A stretch of 54,068 bases of DNA from CALLPQ01 sp964421675 (GCA_964421675.1 CAYQXV010000018.1:1-54068), one strand, 5' to 3'; shown: positions 16,427-25,601, counted from the first letter of the stretch. Notes: generated by a model from the sequence alone, not told the origin. A program made the numbers and translations.

Positions 16427-17821
16427 TTATCCGGGCGGTGCAAACCCGCGAACCCAATTAACCAGATCGTGCAGGGATTGCGGGGTGCGTAGCTGTAAAT
16501 TGCCCGGCTCGGTGCCGCTTGTTGCCGCCGGCAAAACCACCCCGCCAAAGCCAAGCTTTTCAGCTTCTTTCATGCGCGCTTCTGTCTGATTTACCGGACG
16601 AATCTGTCCTGATAGCGCGACTTCACCAAACACCACATGATCATGGGGCAGGCTCGCCTCAAACAGGGAACTGGTCAGGGCCGCTGCCGCAGCAAGGTCG
16701 GCGGCAGGCTCGCCAATGCGCAAGCCCCCCGCAACATTTAAAAACACATCGTGACGGCTAAAGCCCAAACCGCACCGCGCATCGAGCACCGCCAACAACA
16801 TGGAAAGGCGCGGTGCATCCCAGCCAACCACCGCGCGGCGCGGCGCGGCAAGCGTCGACGGGGAAACCAGCGCCTGAATCTCAACAAGCAGCGGCCTTGT
16901 GCCTTCTATGCCTGCAAAAATCGCTGTGCCGGTTGCCGCCTCCCCGCGTCCAGCCAGAAACAATTCAGACGGGTTGGCCACTTCGCGCAGCCCTAACCCG
17001 GTCATTTCAAACACGCCAATTTCATGGGCCGCCCCAAAGCGGTTTTTTACCGCGCGCAAGAGGCGAAAGTCCCGGCCGGTCTCGCTTTCAAAATACATTA
17101 CCGCATCGACCATATGTTCCACGACGCGCGGGCCTGCAATCTGGCCGTCCTTGGTGACATGGCCAACAAGGATCAATACCGCGCCTGAGGTCTTTGCAAA
17201 CCGAATCAGATCCTGCGAACAGGCGCGCATCTGGGTGACCGAACCGGGCGTGCCGGGCAGCGCATCGGACCAGATAGTCTGGATCGAATCAATGATCACA
17301 ACATCAGGCTTTTCCGACTTCAGAGTCGCCAGAATATCGCGCAGGGCCGTGGCTGAGGCGAGGCCAACGGGCTTGTCATTGAGTTGCAGGCGCGCGGCAC
17401 GCAGGCGAATTTGCGCAGGCGCTTCCTCCCCGGAAATATAGGCAACCTTATTGCCTCCCTCCCCCAGGCCCGCTGCGATCTGTAACAGCAGGGTCGATTT
17501 CCCAACGCCCGGATCCCCGCCAATCAGCAGCACAGAGCCCGGCACCAAGCCGCCGCCGCAGGCCCGGTCAAACTCGCTATTGCCAGTATGCAAGCGGTTT
17601 ACCGCGCCCTCACCCTCGCCCGCACTGAGCGAGCTAAGCGTCACCGCCGATCCCTTTTTGCCAGCCGCAGACTTTCCTGCATTCAGCGAGCCGGGCGGGC
17701 CCACCTCCATTTTTTCCGCTTGGAGTGAATTCCACTCACCGCAACTGTCGCAGCGCCCGGCCCATTTTGCTGTGACCGCGCCGCATGACTGGCAGACATA
17801 ATGTTCGCTGGCTTTAGCCAT
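16427..17821 (-). CDS. radA: DNA repair protein RadA
   Basis: RadA is a RecA-like ATPase that drives branch migration of recombination intermediates. Its 464 residues contain the N-terminal four-cysteine zinc finger (CQSCGAVTAKWAGRCDSC), Walker A GGDPGVGKST, the family-specific KNRFG motif within LRAVKNRFGAAHEIGVFEM, and the C-terminal Lon-like domain with VNQTEARMKEAEKLGF. ATG at 17821 puts the zinc finger directly at the N-terminus as usual. It lies upstream of cvpA-purF with a 144-base spacer that contains no gene. Confidence 0.97.
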   Translation of the reverse strand: MAKASEHYVCQSCGAVTAKWAGRCDSCGEWNSLQAEKMEVGPPGSLNAGKSAAGKKGSAVTLSSLSAGEGEGAVNRLHTGNSEFDRACGGGLVPGSVLLIGGDPGVGKSTLLLQIAAGLGEGGNKVAYISGEEAPAQIRLRAARLQLNDKPVGLASATALRDILATLKSEKPDVVIIDSIQTIWSDALPGTPGSVTQMRACSQDLIRFAKTSGAVLILVGHVTKDGQIAGPRVVEHMVDAVMYFESETGRDFRLLRAVKNRFGAAHEIGVFEMTGLGLREVANPSELFLAGRGEAATGTAIFAGIEGTRPLLVEIQALVSPSTLAAPRRAVVGWDAPRLSMLLAVLDARCGLGFSRHDVFLNVAGGLRIGEPAADLAAAAALTSSLFEASLPHDHVVFGEVALSGQIRPVNQTEARMKEAEKLGFGGVVLPAATSGTEPGNLQLRTPQSLHDLVNWVRGFAPPG

Positions 17822-17917
17822 ATGTATTCCCTGTTTGGCAGACAGATCATGTTTGTCTACGGTGCGGCCAAATTGTCAATTGCTGCCCATTGGGCACACC
17901 ATCCCCGGAGGTTTCTC

Positions 17918-18787
17918 ATGAGTCTTGCAGGCAAAACCCTTTTTATTTCTGGCGCAAGCCGGGGCATCGGTCTGGAAATCGCCAAACGGGCTGCACAAGA
18001 CGGCGCCAATATTGCTGTTGCGGCCAAAACCGCCGAGCCGCACAAACATCTTCCGGGTACGATCTATACTGCCGCCGAAGAGATTGAGGCCGCGGGCGGT
18101 AAAGCCTTGCCGCTTATTGTGGATATACGCGACGAAGCACAAGTGCAAAGCGCGGTTGCAAAAACTGTAGAGACGTTTGGCGGTATTGATATCTGCGTCA
18201 ATAATGCCTCCGCTATCAGCCTGACCGGAACCGAAGCGACGGAAATGAAACGCTGGGATCTGATGCACCAAATCAATGCACGGGGAACCTTTCTGGTTTC
18301 AAAAACCTGTATCCCCCATCTTAAAAAGGCAGAAAACCCCCATGTGCTAATGCTATCGCCGCCGCTCGATATGCAACCAAAATGGTTTCAAAGCCATGTT
18401 GCCTATTCCATGGCAAAATATGGCATGTCGCTGAGCGTGCTTGGCATGGCAGAAGAATTTCGCAAGGACGGGGTTGCGTTTAATGCGCTATGGCCGCGCA
18501 CCGCCATCGCCACCGCAGCGGTTAAATTTGCCCTTGGGGGCGATGCAATGATTCAAGCCTCACGCACACCGCAAATTCTCGCCGATGCGGCCCATCTGAT
18601 TTTTCAAAAACCATCGCGCGATTTAACCGGGCAGTTTTTGATCGATGACAATTTTCTCTATGAGAACGGGGTTACCGATTTTGAACAATACCGCGTTGAC
18701 CCGTCGCACAAGCTGGTTGTTGATTTCTTCGTCCCCGATCAGCCTGCGCCCCCGCCCGGCGTTGCCGATACGCTGGTCACCATGTAA
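17918..18787 (+). CDS. Short-chain dehydrogenase/reductase (HSDL2-like)
   Basis: This cytoplasmic NAD(P)-dependent oxidoreductase has the dinucleotide motif SGASRGIGLEIAKR near residues 11-24, NNASAI for the central Asn motif, and a catalytic YSMAK (Tyr and Lys). The long C-terminal part, with TGQFLIDDNFL and a tail of about 40 residues, matches the HSDL2/citronellol dehydrogenase-like subgroup. The substrate is probably a lipid or hydrophobic alcohol, which is inference. ATG at 17918 is preceded by a good GGAGG; the frame is open to 17801 but overlaps the divergent radA start. An SDR beside radA-cvpA-purF is common in this class. Confidence 0.92.
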   Translation: MSLAGKTLFISGASRGIGLEIAKRAAQDGANIAVAAKTAEPHKHLPGTIYTAAEEIEAAGGKALPLIVDIRDEAQVQSAVAKTVETFGGIDICVNNASAISLTGTEATEMKRWDLMHQINARGTFLVSKTCIPHLKKAENPHVLMLSPPLDMQPKWFQSHVAYSMAKYGMSLSVLGMAEEFRKDGVAFNALWPRTAIATAAVKFALGGDAMIQASRTPQILADAAHLIFQKPSRDLTGQFLIDDNFLYENGVTDFEQYRVDPSHKLVVDFFVPDQPAPPPGVADTLVTM

Positions 18788-18823
18788 CCCGTTCGCTAAA
18801 GACGGGCTTCGCGCCGATCGGTA

Positions 18824-19495
18824 TTAGTGAACGCGAATGGTAGAAAAAAAGCTGCGGTTTTTACGCACGCGCTTTGGCGATCCATAACTTGTCAAATCGC
18901 CAATGCCGCTCACATGGGCATCAAGGCTTTCGCTTGCATAAACGGTCGCATCACCAACGCCCGATACACGCACCTCTGCATGGTTGCACACCAGCTTGCG
19001 TGCACTCAAATCGCCGACCCCGGATAAGCGGGCAATCAGACGATCACAACGTCCCTCGATTTTAAGATCGCCAACGCCTGAAACATTGACCCGAAAATCA
19101 TCCGCCATCACGTCTGAGATCGTGCCATCGACGACGCCGGACACATCAATTTGATGCAAGCGCGGCATTAAGATTACGACATTAAGAGACTTCTTCACGC
19201 CGCGGACACCCTTTTTCTTTTCATGGCCAAGAATGAGGGTGTTATTTTCAACCTTGATATTCGCGCGTTCAAGGGCAGATCTCCTACCCTCAACCTGGAT
19301 TCCATAGTCGCGCCCGGCGCGCACTGTGATGTCATAAACACCAGAAACCCGGATTTTCTCAAAATCGCGCAGATCGATTGTCTCAGTTGCGTTTTTTGAG
19401 GATTTGTCACCAGCAAAGGCGGCATTGTCCACCGCGCCGCTGGCAGCAGCGCATAAGCAGAAAACAGCAAAAAAAGAGCTCAGCAATCTCGACAT
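18824..19495 (-). CDS. DUF2807 (GIN-domain) exported protein
   Basis: The product begins with a signal peptide (MSRLLSSFFAVFCLCAAASG) and continues as a DUF2807 domain, a right-handed beta-helix with short repeats. The repeat motif VSGVGDL or close variants (VSGVVDG, LSGVGDL, VSGVGDA, VSGIGDL) recurs about every 20 residues between residues 115 and 200. Family members are periplasmic or surface-located with no assigned activity; some are fused to autotransporter-like parts. ATG at 19495 is favoured over a GTG five codons upstream. It converges with the SDR gene, 36 bases apart. Confidence 0.88.
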   Translation of the reverse strand: MSRLLSSFFAVFCLCAAASGAVDNAAFAGDKSSKNATETIDLRDFEKIRVSGVYDITVRAGRDYGIQVEGRRSALERANIKVENNTLILGHEKKKGVRGVKKSLNVVILMPRLHQIDVSGVVDGTISDVMADDFRVNVSGVGDLKIEGRCDRLIARLSGVGDLSARKLVCNHAEVRVSGVGDATVYASESLDAHVSGIGDLTSYGSPKRVRKNRSFFSTIRVH

Positions 19496-19687
19496 ATCGA
19501 TGATTAACACTCCGGTTCAACGAAACACTAGGCAATCACCGTACAAAATGCCAATCCCAAAGCCTAGACCATTCAGCGCGTTCTCTCCGCAGCTGATCGC
19601 AAAAACACTCGATTTGGCCCGAAAACCCGCCTCTTGCGCCAGTCTAGTGGCCAATCCGGGGGTGGCAGTCCGGGGCCCAATCAGCCA
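19496..19687. other. Intergenic region, no gene seen
   Basis: Nothing gene-like is visible between the DUF2807 gene start and the end of the HxlR gene. It should carry the DUF2807 promoter. Confidence 0.4.
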
Positions 19688-20014
19688 TTAGTCATCAATT
19701 TTCTTGGCCCAACTTTCGGCCCATAAATGTAGCGTTGTAAATTGTTGCGCGAGTTCATTTCCCATTTCGGTTAGCCCATAGCCTTGCTCGTTTAGATCAA
19801 CGAGGTGAAGGTCCCTCAACTCCTTGAGACGTTTGTTGAGTATTGTTGGAGACGCATCATCGCATCGTTTGCGTAAGGTACGGAAGTTGGCTCGGCTGGA
19901 GCTCAGCTCCCATAAAATCCGCAGCACCCAGCGCTGACCCAATAGATCGAGAAGGACCATGATTGGGCGACCTGTAGATGACCCTCTTACAGAATGTCCG
20001 CCAATTTTACTCAT
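19688..20014 (-). CDS. HxlR-type winged-helix transcriptional regulator
   Basis: The 108-residue product is a one-domain HxlR/MarR-like regulator. LLGQRWVLRILWEL opens the winged helix, FRTLRKRCDDASPTILNKRLKEL is the recognition region and GYGLTEMG is the wing. It would bind palindromic DNA as a dimer. It lacks the N-terminal cysteine used for thiol or aldehyde sensing in some HxlR proteins, so its ligand is unknown. It is transcribed away from the carboxymuconolactone-decarboxylase-family gene, and the 88 bases between the start codons hold two near-identical palindromes. This suggests it represses both its own gene and the neighbour. Confidence 0.88.
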   Translation of the reverse strand: MSKIGGHSVRGSSTGRPIMVLLDLLGQRWVLRILWELSSSRANFRTLRKRCDDASPTILNKRLKELRDLHLVDLNEQGYGLTEMGNELAQQFTTLHLWAESWAKKIDD

Positions 20015-20042
20015 TTTCTTCTCTCACTGGTTTTGAAATCTA

Positions 20043-20071
20043 TTGACGCTACATAATATGTAGCGTATATT
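20043..20071 (+). promoter_or_regulatory. Sigma-70-type promoter for the CMD-family gene
   Basis: TTGACG (20043-20048), a 17-base spacer and TATATT (20066-20071) form a good promoter about 30 bases upstream of the ATG at 20103. The first operator palindrome almost exactly fills the spacer and the second lies just downstream of the -10, an arrangement expected for repression. Confidence 0.75.
20047..20065. promoter_or_regulatory. Operator palindrome 1 (CGCTACATAATATGTAGCG)
   Basis: A perfect 19-base inverted repeat around a central A sits inside the promoter spacer of the divergent gene pair. It matches operator 2 in the outer seven bases of each arm. Confidence 0.85.
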
Positions 20072-20090
20072 CGCTACAATTAATGTAGCG
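20072..20090. promoter_or_regulatory. Operator palindrome 2 (CGCTACAATTAATGTAGCG)
   Basis: A second 19-base inverted repeat, imperfect only at one inner pair, is centred 25 bases from the first. The shared consensus is CGCTACA-N5-TGTAGCG. Two and a half helical turns of spacing would place two dimers on roughly opposite faces of the helix. Confidence 0.85.
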
Positions 20091-20102
20091 CAAGGTTTCC
20101 CT

Positions 20103-20648
20103 ATGTCCAACTCTCTTCACCCCATCAAAGAGCCATTCCCCGAAGAAATTGCATCATTGCTCGCACAATATCCGACCGTGGATGGATACCTCCTTGCTCT
20201 GTTTAGAACCTTTGCCAATAGTCAGCGATTTTTGGAAAAAGGCGTGCCCAATCTTCTGGATGAGGAAAGCCCATTGCCATTGCGCGTTCGGGAAATTGTT
20301 ATTCTACGCGTAACCGCAAATAAAAATTGCGAATATGAATGGGGGGTCCATGTGGCGGTTTTTGGCCATGCCGCACAGTTGTGCGAGACCCAAATAGGGG
20401 CAACACGAGCCACAGAAATCGAAGCGGACTTATGGCCCAGTGAAGAGTATTTCTTAATGGTGGCTATTGATGAATTATGTGCGGCGGGAAGCATTTCAGA
20501 TGAAACGCTCGCGCGTTTCCAAAAGGACTGGACCGTAGAGCAGCAATTGGAAATTTTGGCCCTGTGCGGCACCTATCATACGGTTAGCTTTGTCGCCAAT
20601 ACAGCAAGACTTCCAAACGAGGCGTTCGCAGCAACCTTTCCCGGCTAA
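20103..20648 (+). CDS. Carboxymuconolactone decarboxylase family protein
   Basis: This 181-residue protein belongs to the CMD/AhpD-like superfamily. The conserved segment LPLRVREIVILRVTANKNCE carries Glu64 and leads to the CxxxxxxH motif with Cys76 and His83 (CEYEWGVHV). Superfamily members decarboxylate lactones or act as thiol peroxidase-linked reductases. The single Cys (not CxxC) argues against an AhpD-type disulfide reductase. ATG at 20103 follows the promoter and operators described here. The divergent HxlR regulator implies that expression responds to a small molecule, which cannot be named. Confidence 0.88.
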   Translation: MSNSLHPIKEPFPEEIASLLAQYPTVDGYLLALFRTFANSQRFLEKGVPNLLDEESPLPLRVREIVILRVTANKNCEYEWGVHVAVFGHAAQLCETQIGATRATEIEADLWPSEEYFLMVAIDELCAAGSISDETLARFQKDWTVEQQLEILALCGTYHTVSFVANTARLPNEAFAATFPG

Positions 20649-20694
20649 TGGAATCGTCGCTGCCTAAAGCAGCGTTAATCGACCAAATTCGCTT

Positions 20695-22857
20695 TTATTC
20701 AGCGGCGATCTTTTGGTTACCATCCATAACCGCGGCGCATTCCGCCATGGTGCTGCTGGCTCTTGTGATGGGATTGGTGAACCAGAAATTGGTGATCGCC
20801 GAGCTAAATGCCGTCTTGGAAGGTGCTTGCGCACCGTCAATGGTACCAAAGACGCTCTGCTCGCCAGCAGCGCTGTCTATATCTGCACCCTCTTCAGCGC
20901 CCTCCGATGGAGTAGCTTCTATATGGGCATTAGGCGTATCGAGTTGGCCAAAGCTTGGAGTATCAGCAATCAATTGCTGACGCAGCGCCATCAAATCATC
21001 ATAGGGCAAGGTCTTGCCTGCGCGCTCAGAAAGTGCACGTAAGATTGACCAATCTTCCCGCGCCTCTCCGGGGGGAAATGTTGCGCGCATCGCCATTTGC
21101 GCGCGGCCTTCCATATTTACATAAAGGCCCGGCTGTTCAGTATAGGCAGCGCCGGGGAGAATAATGTCTGCGGTGCGCGCGCCTGCATCCCCGTGATGGC
21201 CCTGATAAATCACAAATGCTTTTTGCAACTTGGTTGTGTCGCATTCATCTGCACCCAGATTATAGACAAGCTCTATGTCGCCGCTTTGGGCACCATCAAG
21301 GATGGCGTTAAAATCAAGTCCGCCTTCGCCAGGGACAAACCCAAGATCGAGTGCGCCAACACGCGCCGCTGCGGTCTGGATGACATTATACCCATTCCAG
21401 TCCGCGGTAATAACGCCCGCCTTATCAGCGAGCTTTTCAATGAGATCCAAAACGCTGCGCGCATCATCGCGCGTAAACAATTGGCTACCCACCAAAATAG
21501 CGGGACGGTTCGCATTCAAGAAACGGTTTGCAAAACCATCGCCTGCGCCCTCAAGCAAACTCGAGATAGCAGAAGCATCCGTACCAAGATGGTCATACTC
21601 AAATTTTGTATCAACCTTCTCGCCGATCAACCCAAACGCAACATCGAGATCATTGAGCCAAATCTTGCGCAACCTTGCATTCAAGATTGCCGCTTCAGTG
21701 CGCGGGTTTGTGCCAATCAATAAGATTGCATCAGCATCTTCCAATCCCTCAAAGGTGGAATTGCAAATATAAGAAGAGCGCGGGCCCGTGTGCTTTGAGC
21801 CGTCCTGGCGGCAATCAAGATGGGGCGTGCCCAATCCATCCATGAGATCTTTCAGCGCTTTAATCGGCTCAGCGGCGACAAGATCGCCAACAATTGCAGC
21901 GATTTTATCTTTAGACGTTGTTTTTAATTTTTCTCCGGCGAGCGTTAGCGCTTCGTCCCAACTTGCCGGAACCAATTTGCCTGCTTTGCGAATAAAGGGT
22001 TGATCAAGACGCTGGCGTTTGAGCCCATCCCAGATGAACCGGCTTTTGTCGGAGATCCATTCCTCATTCACTTCTTCATGCAAGCGCGGCAAAATACGCA
22101 GCACTTCGCGCCCGCGCGCATCCACACGAATATTGGAACCAACCGCATCCATCACATCAATGGTTTCGGTTTTGCGCAGCTCCCATGGCCGCGCGGTAAA
22201 AGCATAAGGCTTGGAGGTGAGCGCACCCACCGGACACACATCAATCAGATTGCCGGTAAGTTCAGACTCCACCGCCTTTTCAAGATAGGTGGTAATTTCC
22301 GCATTCTCGCCGCGATTGACCAGACCAAGATCGTCAACACCGGCAACTTCCGTAGCAAAGCGCACACAGCGTGTGCATTGAATGCAGCGGGTCATGATCG
22401 TTTTGATCAACGGGCCCATATGTTTTTCTTCGACGGCGCGTTTGTTTTCCTCAAAGCGCGTTCCATCGCGGCCATAGGCGACGGCTTGGTCTTGTAGATC
22501 GCATTCCCCGCCTTGATCGCAAATCGGGCAATCGAGCGGGTGGTTGATCAACAAAAATTCCATGACCCCTTCGCGGGCTTTTTTGACCATCGGTGTATTG
22601 GTGAACAATTCCGGCGGGGCCCCTTCCGGGCCGGGGCGCAAATCACGGACATTTTGCGCACACGACGCGACCGGCTTTGGCGGCCCGCCTTTGACCTCAA
22701 TCAGGCACATGCGGCAGTTACCGGCGACCGAAAGGCGCTCATGGTAACAAAAACGGGGAATCTCTTCACCGGCCGCCTCACACGCTTGCAACAATGTCAG
22801 GCTGGGATCGACTTCAATTTCACGGTCATTGACCTTAATCAGGCGCGGATCGGACAT
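20695..22857 (-). CDS. nuoG: NADH-quinone oxidoreductase subunit G
   Basis: NuoG is the iron-sulfur subunit of the peripheral arm of respiratory complex I. Cluster ligands are all present: Cys37, 48, 51 and 66 for the 2Fe-2S site; His106, Cys110, 113 and 119 for one 4Fe-4S site; Cys158, 161, 164 and 208 for another. A molybdopterin-oxidoreductase-like domain follows to about residue 600, then an acidic Glu/Ala-rich stretch and a C-terminal tail. The 720-residue length from ATG 22857 (MSDPRLIKVNDREIEVD) is slightly longer than usual. No other nuo gene lies in the window: it is flanked by a CMD-family gene and a peptidase. In alphaproteobacteria nuoG is normally inside the nuoA-N operon, so this placement is unusual. 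Confidence 0.95.
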   Translation of the reverse strand: MSDPRLIKVNDREIEVDPSLTLLQACEAAGEEIPRFCYHERLSVAGNCRMCLIEVKGGPPKPVASCAQNVRDLRPGPEGAPPELFTNTPMVKKAREGVMEFLLINHPLDCPICDQGGECDLQDQAVAYGRDGTRFEENKRAVEEKHMGPLIKTIMTRCIQCTRCVRFATEVAGVDDLGLVNRGENAEITTYLEKAVESELTGNLIDVCPVGALTSKPYAFTARPWELRKTETIDVMDAVGSNIRVDARGREVLRILPRLHEEVNEEWISDKSRFIWDGLKRQRLDQPFIRKAGKLVPASWDEALTLAGEKLKTTSKDKIAAIVGDLVAAEPIKALKDLMDGLGTPHLDCRQDGSKHTGPRSSYICNSTFEGLEDADAILLIGTNPRTEAAILNARLRKIWLNDLDVAFGLIGEKVDTKFEYDHLGTDASAISSLLEGAGDGFANRFLNANRPAILVGSQLFTRDDARSVLDLIEKLADKAGVITADWNGYNVIQTAAARVGALDLGFVPGEGGLDFNAILDGAQSGDIELVYNLGADECDTTKLQKAFVIYQGHHGDAGARTADIILPGAAYTEQPGLYVNMEGRAQMAMRATFPPGEAREDWSILRALSERAGKTLPYDDLMALRQQLIADTPSFGQLDTPNAHIEATPSEGAEEGADIDSAAGEQSVFGTIDGAQAPSKTAFSSAITNFWFTNPITRASSTMAECAAVMDGNQKIAAE

Positions 22858-23189
22858 GGAAATATGGGTCTTTCTTACAGGGCGCGGATATCGCGTTTCA
22901 ATATCAATTGGTGCCCTGTCTAGCGCCAACTGGCGCCTATGAAAAGGGCCTGAAATGCCTCATCGGGCCCGAATTGTCCCATAAAGGTTGGCGGGAGGGA
23001 TGCGGGCAGTTGCGTGCTTACTTGATACGGGCCTTCTTGACAAAAGCCGCCCATGGCGCAACCGTCTGCACCGCACCATGAAGGGACATTAGAAGGCAAT
23101 TGGCGATCTGGCTTTAGGCAGATATCTCCGGCTTAGAATTTCGGTCTCACAACATCAAATTTTTCGATATCAGATAAGGGCTTTCGATA
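22858..23189. other. Divergent intergenic region, nuoG and peptidase gene
   Basis: These 332 bases hold no gene. Both promoters should lie here. A TTGACA at about 23036 has no matching -10. The 12-mer TTGATACGGGCC near 23021 also occurs near 784 in the rbfA downstream region; its meaning is unknown. Confidence 0.4.
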
Positions 23190-25433
23190 ATGGCATCCAA
23201 AATACTATCTAGGCGTTTAACCGGCTTAGCCGTAGCAATGACGGCATGTCTATCGTCACCGATTTTCGCCCCAACGATTGCCAGCGCCGATGACCTCACC
23301 GTTGCCCGGCTCCATGCCCAACCCGGCCTGACCGGCCCGTCGGTACGCGCAGCGCGCTTTTCGCCTGATGGCTCGATGATTACGATTTTGCGCGGGCGCG
23401 AAGACAATGCCCGCCAGCTCGATCTTTGGTCCTATGATATTGAGACCGGCGAGGCTTCCATGCTTGTTTCCTCTACCGATCTGGTGGGCGAGGTTGAGCT
23501 CTCAGAAGAAGAAAAAAATCGCCGTGAGCGCCAGCGCATTTATGATGCTGGCATCATTTCCTATGCTTGGGATCGTCAGGGCGAAAAAATCATGTTCCCG
23601 CTGGGCGGCGATATTTTTATTTATGATCTGGCGAGCAAAACCCCGACCCAGATTACCCAAACCGATAGCTTTGAGACCGATCCGAAATTTTCCCCCAATG
23701 GTCGCTATATATCCTTCGTGCGCGATGATGAATTATATGTCCACGATATCCAGACCAGCACAGAGCACGTTTTAACATCCGGCGCGGACGGTACGGTACG
23801 CAACGCAGTTTCAGAATTTGTTGCGCAGGAAGAACTGGACCGCAATACCGGCTATTGGTGGTCGCCCATGAGCGATCGGCTGGTATTCACACAGATTGAT
23901 GAAACCCCAGTGCCGATCGCCGAGCGCACCGATATCAATGCCGATGGGGTTGTAACCATCCGCCAACGCTATCCATTTGCCGGTGCCAACAATGTGGCGA
24001 TCAAACTCGGCATTGTCGCACCCACTAAAGACGCCCCCATCTGGATCGATCTTGGCGATAATCCAGACATTTATGTTGCCGATGTTTATTGGGGCACGGG
24101 CGGTAAGACAATCTATGTGGCGCGCCTGACCCGCGATCAAAAGCGCCTTGATCTGCTCAGTGTTGACCCGAAGACCGGCGACAGCAGCATCGTTCTCAGT
24201 GAGACGTCTGATGTGTGGGTCAATCTCGGCCTTGGCTTGCGGCGCTTAAAAGATGGCGGATTTTTGTGGAGCTCAGAACGTTCCGGCTACCAACATATAT
24301 ATCGCTATGATGCAGACGGTAACGTGTTGGGATCAATTACCGGTGATAAAGGTATTGTGACCGACATAGATTGTGTCGATCAGGAAAATGAAGTGATCTA
24401 TTATACTGGCTGGGATGACAGCGCCCTTGAGCGCCATGTCTTTGCCAAACCATTTGCCGGTCCCGCAAAACGCCTAACGAGCGTTGAAGGCTGGCACGGA
24501 GCTAGCTTTAGTTCCGGGTGCAAGCGTTATATCCAAACCTCATCAACCGATACTCAACCGCGCCAAACCAGCGTGCATAGTAATGATGGTGCGTTTAAAT
24601 TCTGGCTAAGCGAAAATGATGTCAGCGATAAATCCCATCCCTATCACCAATTTTTGGCCTCCCACCAAGCTTGGGAATATGGCCAGCTAAAAGCTGATGA
24701 TGGTCAAATGCTGGACTATAAAATCCTAAAACCAAAAGGATTGAAGCGCCGCCAAAAAGCACCGGCAATCATTTTTGTTTATGGCGGACCGCACGCCCAG
24801 CGCGTGCGCAAAGGATTCGGCAATCTGTTTGAACAAATGCTGGTCGATAAAGGCTATGTCGTCATGCGCCTGGACAATCGGGGCGCAGGAAACCGCGGCA
24901 CCGCCTTTGAATTTCCGCTCTATAAAAATATGGGCGGGCCGGAAACACGCGACCAGGCATTGGGTGCACGCTGGCTTGGCGAACAATCCTTTGTCGATAA
25001 AGACAGAATAGGCGTTTATGGCTGGTCTTATGGCGGCTACATGACGCTGCATATGCTGCTGCAAAACCCAGAGCTTTATGCAGGCGGGGTTTCCGGAGCG
25101 CCTGTTACCGATTGGAAACTTTATGATACAGCGTATACGGAACGTTATATGGGCGACCCTGAGCGCGACGCGGACGCTTATGAAAAAAGTGCGCCCCTCA
25201 CCCATGTTGAAAATCTCGAAGATCCGCTCTTAATCATTCATGGCATGGCCGATGATAATGTTGTCTTTCAAAACACGGTCAAACTGATTGATGCCTTACA
25301 AAAAGGCGGCAAAACATTTGATCTGATGACCTATCCCGGTGAAAAACATGGATTCAGAAAACGCACATCGCGCGCCCATCGCGATCAGCTTATCGTTGAT
25401 TTCTTTGATCGCACCCTTGCAGAAAAAGACTAA
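23190..25433 (+). CDS. Dipeptidyl-peptidase IV-like serine peptidase (S9B)
   Basis: This exported serine peptidase removes N-terminal dipeptides, typically X-Pro or X-Ala. A signal peptide spans about residues 1-32 (ending IASADD). Residues 40-490 form the eight-bladed propeller with WD-like repeats, and 500-747 the alpha/beta-hydrolase domain. The triad is visible: Ser613 in YGWSYGGYM, Asp688 or Asp689 in GMADDNV, and His720 in EKHGFRK. The Glu-Glu pair that anchors the substrate N-terminus is probably VAQEELDRNTGYWW near residue 210. Length (747) is normal. ATG at 23190 is the only start that gives a proper signal peptide. It is separated from the following rnd gene by a hairpin-rich spacer. 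Confidence 0.95.
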   Translation: MASKILSRRLTGLAVAMTACLSSPIFAPTIASADDLTVARLHAQPGLTGPSVRAARFSPDGSMITILRGREDNARQLDLWSYDIETGEASMLVSSTDLVGEVELSEEEKNRRERQRIYDAGIISYAWDRQGEKIMFPLGGDIFIYDLASKTPTQITQTDSFETDPKFSPNGRYISFVRDDELYVHDIQTSTEHVLTSGADGTVRNAVSEFVAQEELDRNTGYWWSPMSDRLVFTQIDETPVPIAERTDINADGVVTIRQRYPFAGANNVAIKLGIVAPTKDAPIWIDLGDNPDIYVADVYWGTGGKTIYVARLTRDQKRLDLLSVDPKTGDSSIVLSETSDVWVNLGLGLRRLKDGGFLWSSERSGYQHIYRYDADGNVLGSITGDKGIVTDIDCVDQENEVIYYTGWDDSALERHVFAKPFAGPAKRLTSVEGWHGASFSSGCKRYIQTSSTDTQPRQTSVHSNDGAFKFWLSENDVSDKSHPYHQFLASHQAWEYGQLKADDGQMLDYKILKPKGLKRRQKAPAIIFVYGGPHAQRVRKGFGNLFEQMLVDKGYVVMRLDNRGAGNRGTAFEFPLYKNMGGPETRDQALGARWLGEQSFVDKDRIGVYGWSYGGYMTLHMLLQNPELYAGGVSGAPVTDWKLYDTAYTERYMGDPERDADAYEKSAPLTHVENLEDPLLIIHGMADDNVVFQNTVKLIDALQKGGKTFDLMTYPGEKHGFRKRTSRAHRDQLIVDFFDRTLAEKD

Positions 25434-25446
25434 GGGGTGCGATTAA

Positions 25447-25516
25447 CGGCGCGCAGTTAGGAATAATCCAGCAAGAATAATCTGAACATTGTGCGCGCCG
25501 CCAAAAGGCGCGCACA
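25447..25516 (+). promoter_or_regulatory. Two mutually exclusive GC-rich hairpins upstream of rnd
   Basis: Three related segments lie here: A CGGCGCGCA (25447-25455), B TGTGCGCGCC(G) (25490-25500) and C GGCGCGCACA (25507-25516). B can pair with A over nine bases (36-base loop) or with C over ten bases (loop GCCAAAA). There is no T-run after C. It may be a terminator remnant after the peptidase gene or a switchable leader of rnd. Confidence 0.55.
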
Positions 25517-25601
25517 CAACCATAAAACAACAAATCCTTGCCGAAACGGGGCAGCCTGTCCTAAAGCCAGCGCATGCAGAATTTTAAAAAGGACCGGATT
25601 G

